Source: Cocos nucifera
Lineage: Eukaryota; Streptophyta; Magnoliopsida; Arecales; Arecaceae
Length of the DNA stretch: 64,000 bases
Reading direction: 5' to 3'
NCBI GenBank assembly: GCA_006176705.1
Contig: QRFJ01004284.1
Coordinates: forward strand, 1 to 64,000
Shown here: piece after piece, positions 1 to 7,892 of the stretch
How the letters are laid out: every line of letters starts with the position of its first letter
How positions within the stretch are numbered: position 1 is the stretch's first letter
Notes under the pieces: generated by a model
What the model was told of the DNA's origin: nothing
Databases searched by the model: none
Seen by the model: only the letters and a program-made list of their open reading frames with translations
Program-made: the position numbers and the translations under genes

Positions 1-1038
1 GCTGACACTTGTAATACACTTCTAGGGGCAAAATTATAATTTTGACTAAAATCAATAAATGGGTTATTTTCTATCACATATGTGTATTTAGTGTCTGTGA
101 TACATCCTTTGAGTTAATGGTAATGATAATTCATATTTTCAAGAGTTGAAAATTTAAGACATGAATAATCATTATTAACTCATAAATTGCTCCCGACCAT
201 AGGATCATCACGAGGATGGTGATTGATCCGGAAGGTTGGTGTACAATCGCTTCTCTTTAGTAGATGAGTCTTGAGTCTACGGTGTGGAGACACCGGAGCG
301 AGAGTACAGGTACTCGTTAGAGAACGAGGGCACTGAGCGTGACCACCTCGAGTAGTCATTAGGGAGTCTACCTTCTCGTCAATGACTGACTCGATGCTGC
401 AGTAGTGTGTCTGGTTCTTTGACCTGAGGTGCATCGGCAGTTCACCTTGAGGGTGTTATAGTTTGACTACACCATTACTCGGTCTCCTAGCCATATGGAA
501 CCCTGAGGTGTATGTTGGCTATAGCATGTTCATTGTAGGAACTGGATGGCATCAAGATGGAATCTATCTACCTCGGTGGTAGAGGAGCAGCCCTATGATA
601 ATCATGAGAATCAAGTCCAGAAGCCCATGGCCATGGCAGAGTGAAATAATAGAAAGAGTTTCTATTTAGATTTTCACATTGGACTCGAATCGAATGATTA
701 CATCATATGACAGAGAACTAGGGTTTGACGAGTTTACCTTAACCCTAATCTGATCGGGGCTCAAGATAGAAGAACTGAATCACACAGGTAGCTGCACCAA
801 GAGGTTCGCATTCAGCTCTGATGGGTTGCCACCATATACTGCTAGGTGTCACTGGTGGATTTTGGGAGCAATTAGAATGATTTAGATGATCGATCATTCT
901 AGCTGTTCGAATCAGAAGAGTTCTGATCCATCGAAAGGAGTTTCGATGATGTCGATGATAGAGATCATGACATATCCCATTACCATACAGAACTGAACCT
1001 AACTGGGTCACACAAACAAGGGTTTGAATCTGGTGATC

Positions 1039-1123
1039 ATCAATTGAACTGATCTAGTTCAATTGATCTGAATGAGATTCAATTAGGTTCAAGGAAATCG
1101 TGCTAGCACTCGATTGAACCTAA
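1039..1123. repeat. Paired inverted repeats in the LTR U3
   Basis: A perfect 12-bp inverted repeat (1039-1050 with 1056-1067, 5-nt spacer) is followed by a 10-bp inverted repeat (1083-1092 with 1114-1123). The second encloses the perfect 10-bp palindrome GTGCTAGCAC (1100-1109). The palindrome is also present in LTRs of B, C and F and is GTGCTAGCAT in E. It could be a DNA cruciform, a dimeric protein site or an RNA hairpin. Confidence 0.7.
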
Positions 1124-1291
1124 CGTTCTTCTTTTGCTATCATAAATAAGTTGTCCTGTCTGAGCCAAAGGAGTTTGTGCTCAATCAGAGGCCTTCATAT
1201 GGTCTGACTGGAGGTTGTCCAAGTCAGAAAAGGTTGTCTTATTTTGTAAGACATTACCTGCCATTTTTGGTCACCTGCCATTTCTTGTTCT

Positions 1292-1358
1292 TTGACTTTG
1301 GTCAAAAGTCTACCTTTGACTGGTCAAACGTTGACCATTGACACTTTGACTTTTGACC
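1292..1358. promoter_or_regulatory. W-box-like cluster (8 TTGAC cores)
   Basis: Eight TTGAC/GTCAA cores fall in 67 bp, at 1292, 1301, 1316, 1323, 1331, 1338, 1346 and 1353, about 300 bp upstream of the TATA box. TTGAC is the core of the W-box bound by plant WRKY factors, which are tied to defence and stress responses. Inducibility of this LTR is inferred. The 3' LTR repeats the cluster at 9216-9281. Confidence 0.6.
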
Positions 1359-1665
1359 ACATGTCATGCACCTATTGGAGAGCTGGTGGGGGCCTGTCCC
1401 CCTGCCAGAACCTGGCAAGGAGGAAGGGCGCACGCCACCCTAGGCGTGTGCCCAAGTTGGAGGCGCCTAGGAGTCCTTGTTGGACAAGGACTCCATCTCC
1501 TTTTTGGATTCCAATTAGAGTTCTTCTAAGAACCAACTTTGACTGGTCTTAGGCACCCTCTAAGGAGGAATCCAGGGGACTCTATTCCCACCAATCAGAT
1601 TTAGATCTGATTTCACAAAGGGTTGTGATTGGTTGGGAAGAAGAGGAGTTGGATCACAGTTAGTC

Positions 1666-1673
1666 TATAAATA
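1666..1673 (+). promoter_or_regulatory. LTR TATA box
   Basis: TATAAATA lies about 580 bp before the LTR end, in a spot expected at a U3/R border. The same motif is at 9590-9597 in the 3' LTR and, reversed, in the C LTRs. Transcription would run rightwards into gag-pol. Confidence 0.6.
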
Positions 1674-2253
1674 AGACCCTGTAGCCCAACTCAGATTGAT
1701 GAGATTGAATAAGAGTTTCCATACGCCCCAAGGCTGCCTCTCCCCTCCTTCTCCATGCCAAACCACCTTCTCCCCTTGCTCTCCACGTCCAAAAGGAGTT
1801 TTGGATTTTTGTTGGTGCGATTCAAGCAAGAGAAAGGCGATCAAAAGCAAGAAGGCTGCGCTGCTGCAAAGGACGACTGCTGATCTTCAAAAGGAGTTTT
1901 GAAGATCCTCCAGATCAGATCCAGATCTAATTTTTGGAGATGTGATAGAGAAGAAGAGGATCTCCAGATCCAGCCTGAGTGGATACCGGTAGAGGCCAGG
2001 CGCTTGCGTGGCTAGATCCAGAACCTTCCGCTGCATACAGGATCATCAACAGGGTAATAGGATTACCCAAATCAGGTAAATTAAATTTGATTTAATTTAT
2101 TCTTATTTTATTTTATTTATTAAAATAATAAGAATTAGATCTAAAATATCTCAGATCTGATATAGATCAAAGAGAAAAAATTTTTGAAATATATCTCTTG
2201 ATCTGATCAGATCTGAACGAACCTGGACCGGAAAATCAGGATTTCCCTTCAAC

Positions 2254-2265
2254 TGGTATCAGAGC
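2254..2265 (+). other. Primer-binding site of A
   Basis: TGGTATCAGAGC, two bases after the LTR end, is complementary to the 3' end of plant initiator Met-tRNA, the usual copia primer. It marks the start of the internal region. Confidence 0.92.
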
Positions 2266-2826
2266 CATGGTTCTAAAAATATTTAGATCTGATTTTAAAT
2301 TTATTTTAATTAAAAAATAATTGATTTTAGATGTCACATGAGATGTGATCAGATCTGAAATCAGAAAAAATTAAAATTAAATGATTTGGATCTAAGATTA
2401 GAAGATATGCATGACTAGTTCTAGAATAGAATAGTTCTATAGAATAGTCTTGCATGTTTTCAATTTAATCTTGATTAAATCATATTTTAGATCTATTTTA
2501 TTTACTATTTTTTGATATTATAATGGTTATAATAACATCTAAAAAATAGCAAATAAAAATTATTTAATTTTAAACATCATATGAGATATGATTGATGCAT
2601 GTCTAGACTAGTTGTAGAATAGTTCTACATAGTTGTCTAGATTAGAATTTATTTTGATTAAGATCAATTTAAATCTAATTTTTTAGATTATTATGAGATA
2701 ATTTAGATCTGAAAAACATGCATGATTCGATACATGAGATGTATGCAAAATATGCCATGATTAGATCTACTTTGTATATGAGATATATGATATAGATCTG
2801 ATACTGTTTTGTAGTATTGAATGTTC

Positions 2827-2951
2827 CTGATTAAGGCGTTCCTCTTGGCCGTCCGGTCATAAGAACGAAGAAGGGTTTAAAGGCCCTCTCTTCCCATTCG
2901 ATGGGGTGTTCTTATGATGTGTAGGGGTGCTGCGTGTTCGTCCTTAATCAG
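2827..2951 (+). promoter_or_regulatory. Conserved leader RNA hairpin (A copy)
   Basis: Outer stem: 2827-2836 with 2942-2951, 10 bp perfect. Inner stem: 2857-2866 with 2908-2917, 10 bp perfect. Apical hairpin: CCCAT 2893-2897 with ATGGG 2901-2905. The arms are kept in C, F, E and mostly B while loops drift. A genome packaging or dimerisation element is the natural guess; function is inferred. Confidence 0.7.
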
Positions 2952-4126
2952 AAACCCAAAACTTACTTTCTGCAAAACCCTAGATCCTGAAACCCTAGGA
3001 TTTATTGTGCATATTTTGTTTATGAACCCTACTTAATTAAGAATTAAGTTTATGGAATATTAATTAGGTCTAAAATTGAGAATTTCAGATCTAAGACATA
3101 TTCATAATACTGGGTTCGGGCTTGGGTAGCTCAATTAGGTCTAAGCGGTTGATCAAACCGAATCAAGAGTTGGTTAGATGGGATCAACAATGCTTAAATT
3201 GACCAGCCTAATAGGATTAAGTCTGGGTCAAGATCGAGTCACGATCAAGCAAGACCTAATTAGGCTCAGAGGTTAGAGTCTGGATTGTAGGCTAACCCAA
3301 TTGGTTCTGACTCAACAATTTGGTGTCTAAGGTAAGTTTGGCACATACGACCGACTGGTTTTTAATTGGAAGCTACTCGACCTGAATGCGTTCTTGTACG
3401 AGTTAATGGCATATTCCTTCCACCGGTCTCACTTACCTGGCCATATCTGTTGACACAGTTCTGATCTGAGGTGGTCAATAATCCGAGCTAACCCATGCCA
3501 CTAGGTTAGTCATAATTGTTATGACTAAGCCAAGTCTAGTTTAATGAGACCTGAATCAATTCTCCCTAAGAAAAGATTAAGTCTGAGGTCTTCCACCATT
3601 GTAGATGTGCGGGCCCTTCCCGGGGTTGATTGTTCTCGGCTGGATACAGTGGCTCAGTTGCACCGGGAAAGATGCAACCATGTCTATTAGGCATTGGATG
3701 CTATGGGCTGGAGGATGAGTTGGGCTCAATATTTTGGATACGGTGAGAGACTCAATTAGGAACCCAGTCTATGCAAATGGTGGGTCTGACTTAACTAAGG
3801 AGTGGATCAATATTCCGGATACGGTGAGATTCATGAATTAGAGACCAAGTTTGGGTGCACCATGATTAGAGAATCATTGAACAAGAGTTGTTCACTCATT
3901 GGCTAACCCATCACCAATAACTGTTAGGTGAGGTGATGAGTCAGTTGGTGAGACCGCACCACCCACTAGAAATCATTAATCGTGGAGATTTTCGCATCTC
4001 TACAGAGGGAGTGTAGGGATCCGAGAAAATAGTGGGAGCTAATTTGTTTAAAAATAAAATCCCTAAACAAATTGGTCAAGTCAAAATTACAATATCTAAC
4101 TAGAATCTTTGACTCTCTACAGAAAA

Positions 4127-4477
4127 ATGTCTGCGTCCAACCCATTGGCACGTATCCTGGACACACATAGACTGACCGGACCCAATTATAAAGATTGGCT
4201 CAGGAACTACAAAATTATTTTGGGTTCTGAGAAGTTAACCCATGTTTTGGACCAGGACCCTCCCACCTTACCAGCCCGTCCATCTGTTGAACAGAGAGCG
4301 TCTCTGGAAAAATGGATAGACGAAGATAATAAGGCCAGATATTACATGTTGGGCTCGATGTCTGATGAGCTCCAGCGCCAACATGAGGATATCGGGACTG
4401 CTCGCCAAATGTTGGCTCACCTGCAGGAGATGTTTGGTGAACAGAGTCGCGCAGCCAAATATCAAGTCACGAAATGA
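4127..4477 (+). pseudogene. gag: gag, N-terminal part (A)
   Basis: Starts at ATG 4127-4129, directly after the leader. It encodes the copia capsid-like domain, including the motif RLTGPNYKDWLRN near residue 20, typical of the N-terminus of plant copia Gag. An in-frame TGA at 4475-4477 ends it after about 116 residues, before the zinc knuckle. Homology continues in the same frame beyond the stop (from 4478). C and F carry TGA at the same codon, whereas B has CAA. The TGA is followed by C, a context known to be leaky, so readthrough is conceivable, but decay of a CGA codon is the simpler reading. Gag would form the virus-like particle in the cytoplasm. Confidence 0.85.
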
Positions 4478-5105
4478 CTTTTTAAGGCTAAGATGCGTGA
4501 TGGGCAGTCAGTCCAAGATCACTGTCTGACAATGATCAAGGACATGGAAGAGCTTGAGAAGCTCGGTGTGAAGTTGGACTTGGACCTGCAGAACGATATT
4601 ATTCTGCAATCCTTGACTGATGCATATGGGCAATTCATCATGAATTACCACATGCATAAACTTCAGAATTCCTTGGCCGAATTAATGAATATGCTGGTTA
4701 CCGCTGAGCTTTCTATGAAAGGTTCTAAAGGCTCAGTTCTTGCTATGGAACGGACTTCTTCCAAAAGAAAGTCTTATGGAAAGAAAAAGAAGTCTGTGAA
4801 AAAGCAAAAGGTGGAAGGATCAAAGAAGAAGAAGGCAGAGCCGAAGAAAAAGGCCGATGTCAAAGGAAAGTGTTTCCATTGCAACAGCGACGGCCATTGG
4901 AAGCGGAACTGCCCTACTTACCTGGCCACCCTGAAGAACAAGAAGGAAGGTCCTTCTGGAGGTATGCTCGTTATTGAGTCTAACCTTACGGTTTCTTCTG
5001 CATCCAGTTGGGTGCTTGACTCTGGTTCTAGTGCTCATCTGTGCACTTCTATGCAGGGTCTTGAGGATAGCAGGAGGCTGAGGGATGGAGACATGATCCT
5101 ACGCA
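4478..5105 (+). pseudogene. gag: gag C-terminus, zinc knuckle and protease start (A)
   Basis: Continues gag in frame after the TGA. A lysine-rich stretch (about 4760-4860) precedes an intact CX2CX4HX4C zinc knuckle (4871-4912, CFHCNSDGHWKRNC), the nucleic-acid-binding motif of copia Gag. The aspartic protease active site follows as D-S-G at 5018-5026 (VLDSGSSAHLC). A 2-bp insertion near 5106, relative to C, shifts the frame and the reading ends at 5137. Gag and Pol are normally one fused ORF in this group, so the break removes everything downstream unless a ribosome shifts. Confidence 0.85.
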
Positions 5106-5831
5106 TGTCGGTAATGGAGCAAGAGTTGCTGCAGTAGCCGTGGGAACATACCCTCTTCGATTACCATCTGGTTTAGACTTAGTTTTGAAAGACTGTTATT
5201 TTGTGCCTGCAGCTAGCAGGAATTTGATTTCTGTTTCATGCTTAGCACAAGAAGGTTATGTGATCACCTTCTTTAAGGACCATTGTAACATTCTTTATGA
5301 AAGAAATAAAATTGCAAATGGTTTCCTTATTAATGGTCTTTATCAGCTACATATTGATGTACCTATTTTAACTATCGAGCAAAACGTGAATGCCAAACGA
5401 CCTAGGGATAGTCCAAACGACAGATATCTATGGCACCTGAGATTAGGTCATATAGCAGAAGATAGGATCAACAAATTGGAGAAAAATGGGCTATTGAGTC
5501 CATTGACTTTCGAGTCATATCCAACTTGTGAATCTTGTCTTCAGGGCAAAATGACTAAACTCCCTTTTGTAGGACATGGGGAAAGGGCCACAGATCTCCT
5601 TGCCCTAGTACATACTGATGTGTGCGGCCCATTTGATGTGCCGGCTAGAGGCAATTTTGTCTACTTCATTACCTTTACCGATGATCTGTCTAGGTATGGG
5701 TATGTGTATCTTATGAGACACAAGTCTGAAGCTTTTGAAAAGTTCAAAGAATTCAGACATGAAGTAGAAAAACAAACTGAAAAACCCATTAAGGTTCTTC
5801 GATCAGATCGAGGAGGTGAATACCTTAGCCG
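5106..5831 (+). pseudogene. pol: Protease C-terminus and integrase N-terminal/core (A)
   Basis: Resumes the protease after the frameshift, then enters integrase. The HHCC zinc domain is intact: His at 5433 and 5449, Cys at 5526 and 5535. The first catalytic Asp lies in HTDVCGP (5617-5619) and the second in RSDRGGEY (5806-5808). An extra A near 5830, relative to C, shifts the frame before the third catalytic residue. Integrase would join the cDNA ends to host DNA in the nucleus. Confidence 0.85.
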
Positions 5832-6274
5832 AGGAATTCCTAGACTATCTAAAGGAAAATGGCATAGTCTCTCAATGGACTCCACCAGGAACACCTCAAC
5901 TCAACGGGGTTTCAGAATGGAGAAATCGGACTCTATTGGATATGGTTCGATCCATGATGAGCTTCACAGACCTCCCTGATTTTCTTTGGGGACACTCATT
6001 GTTAACTTCAATCTATCTACTGAATAGGGTTCCCTCTAAAACCGTTCCTACCACACCGTATGAGATATGGCACGGTAAGAAACCAAGTCTGAGTCATCTC
6101 AGAATTTGGGGTTGTCCGGCTCATGTCAAAAGACAACAAGCGGACAAGTTAGAGTTTAGGTCCTTTAGAGCTCGATTCATAGGATATCCTAAAGAGTCAT
6201 TAGGATACTATTTCTACATTCCAGAAGACCACAATGTGATTGTGAGTCGACATGCCATCTTTCTTGAAAAATAG
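5832..6274 (+). pseudogene. pol: Integrase C-terminal part (A)
   Basis: Carries the catalytic Glu in NGVSEWRNRTL (5915-5917), completing the D,D,E set across the frameshift. The copia-typical GYP motif follows (FIGYPKESLGYYFY). The frame ends at TAG 6272-6274 in FLEK-stop-FIQD. The same stop is at the same codon in B, C and F, and as TAA in D. RT lies downstream in the same frame, after a second TAG near 6301. Confidence 0.85.
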
Positions 6275-7716
6275 TTTATTCAAGATAGCGGCATTGGAAA
6301 ATAGATCAAGCTTGATGAGAAAGTCTCACAAGTGGAACGAGCTAAGGACCAATTGGAACCAAATCAGTTTGAGCCAATAAGAACACTACCTCCTCCACCT
6401 CGTAGATCGGAAAGAGTTTCCCGTCCCCCTGAGAGATACTTAGGTATTATTTCAGAGGAAGTAGAGAAAATGTTCCTCGTAGGTAATGGTGCTCATGGTG
6501 ATGATCCCAAAACCTACAACGAGGCGATATCAGATATCGACTCCGAGAAATGGCTAGAGGCAATGCAGTCAGAAATTGACTCGATGCACTCAAACCAAGT
6601 CTGGACCTTGGTAGATCCACCAGAAGGTATAGTACCTATTGGATGTAAATGGATCTTCAAGAGAAAGATTGGTGCAGATGGGAATGTGGAGACATTCAAG
6701 GCTAGACTAGTGGCAAAAGGTTATAGTCAACGCGAAGGCATTGACTATCAGGATACCTTTTCCCCAGTGGCTATGCTAAAATCCATCCGCACATTGCTTG
6801 CCGTTGCAGCCTATTTCGATTATGAAATATGGCAAATGGACGTGAAAACGGCATTCCTAAATGGATATCTTGAGGAAGATATCTATATGGAACAGCCGCT
6901 AGGTTTCACATCCAGTGATACTGATCACAAGGTTTGCAAGCTGCAAAGGTCCATATATGGACTTAAGCAAGCATCTCGGAGCTGGAACACTCGTTTCAAT
7001 GATGTGATCAAAAAGTTTGGTTTCATCAAAAATGAAGAGGAACCATGTGTTTTCAAAAAGGTCAGTGGGAGCGCTGTTGTCTTCCTCGTATTGTACGTGG
7101 ATGACATCCTCCTTATTGGGAATGATATTCCCATGTTGACGACAGTCAAAATGTGGTTGTCCAAGGAATTCTCCATGAAAGACCTAGGTGAAGCATCCTT
7201 TATTCTAGGAATTAAGGTCTATAGGGATAGACCGAATAGGATGCTAGGACTTTCACAGAAGATGTACATAGAGGAAGTACTAAAGAGGTTTAGTATGGAA
7301 AACTCTAAGAGGGGATTAATACCCTTCAGACATGGTATTCATCTTTCCAAGAAGATGTGCCCTAGCACACCTGAGGAAATAGAACGCATGAGCAAGATCC
7401 CTTATGCTTCTGCAATAGGGAGCCTCATGTATGCCATGCTATGTACACGACCTGATATAGCCCATGCTGTGAGTGTCACAAGCAGATATCAGTCAAATCC
7501 AGGTGAAGAACACTGGACTTCTGTGAAATGTATCCTTAAGTACTTGAGAAGAACTAAGGATATAATGTTGGTCTTTGGTAATGGAGAACTCCAAGTCCAG
7601 GGATACACAGACTCAGATTTCATGTCTGATATAGATGATCGAAAGTCGACATCTGGCAGACTGTTTGTGTGCAATGGTGGTGCTGTCAGCTGGAAGAGTT
7701 CCAAGCAAACGGTGAT
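6275..7716 (+). pseudogene. pol: Reverse transcriptase and RNase H N-terminal part (A)
   Basis: Open from 6332 with no break through the RT domain. Motifs: WLEAMQSEIDSM, GCKWIFKRK, QMDVKTAFLNGYLEEDIYM, and the catalytic YVDD at 7094-7105. RNase H begins with YTDSDF and DDRKSTSG, then is cut by a deletion at about 7716. By comparison with C, 196 bp are missing, between two copies of GATA. The removed part carries the MEAEY and DNNGAIALA segments, and the frame is lost. RT may be intact as a protein, but RNase H cannot be. Confidence 0.9.
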
Positions 7717-7878
7717 ACCACCCCATCCACGATTACCTCGAGAAAGGGTTACGTCGAGGTCAAGAGAGTCAACTCCACAGATAATGTGGCAGACCCACTT
7801 ACAAAGCCGTTGGGCCAGCAGAAGTTCGAAGCCCACCTTGAGAAGATGGGACTTAGACTTGTAGCCAATTGGCTTTAG
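7717..7878 (+). pseudogene. pol: RNase H C-terminal remnant (A)
   Basis: After the deletion, homology resumes in another frame with GYVEVKRVNSTDNVADPLTKPLG and ends in VANWL plus TAG at 7876-7878, four bases before the polypurine tract. ADPLTKPL is the hallmark end of copia RNase H. Confidence 0.85.
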
Positions 7879-7881
7879 GAC

Positions 7882-7892
7882 AAGTGGGAGAT
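7882..7892 (+). other. Polypurine tract of A
   Basis: AAGTGGGAGAT directly before the 3' LTR is the plus-strand primer. The BARE-1/Angela lineage has a very similar tract, from memory. Confidence 0.85.

Larger units (their letters stand above)
1..2251 (+). repeat. 5' LTR of element A (first 33 bp outside window)
   Basis: Matches 7926-10172 almost base for base. It ends in CA two bases before the primer-binding site. The promoter region holds a dense TTGAC cluster (1292-1358), an inverted CCAAT motif (ATTGG near 1628) and a TATA box (1666-1673). Two inverted repeats lie at 1039-1067 and 1083-1123. Short antisense ORFs here recur only because the LTR copies are near-identical, and they show no known domain. 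Confidence 0.95.
2252..4126 (+). other. Untranslated leader of element A
   Basis: About 1.87 kb between PBS and gag without a sizeable ORF. It is AT-rich up to about 2820, then holds a conserved hairpin (2827-2951) and a moderately conserved stretch. A local duplication shares GGATACGGTGAGA (near 3737 and 3818). Equivalent leaders are in C, B, E and F. Confidence 0.85.

Noticed and set aside
180..434. 84-residue antisense ORF repeated at 8105
   Set aside because: LTR shadow, conserved only because the two LTRs of A are the same sequence.
745..1011. 88-residue antisense ORF repeated at 8669, 16068 and 24280
   Set aside because: It lies within LTR copies that are near-identical by descent. 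It is broken in older LTRs and has no recognisable domain.
1292..1552. 86-residue ORF in LTR U3 (also at 9216)
   Set aside because: It overlaps the TTGAC promoter cluster and is an LTR shadow without homologous open frames in older copies.
2254..2265. tRNA-like sequence at the PBS positions
   Set aside because: Only the short stretch complementary to the tRNA 3' end is present; no tRNA gene fold follows.
7713..7720. The A and F RNase H gaps as spliced introns or programmed removal
   Set aside because: GTGATA is retained, no consistent acceptor exists, right ends differ and the reading frame is lost.
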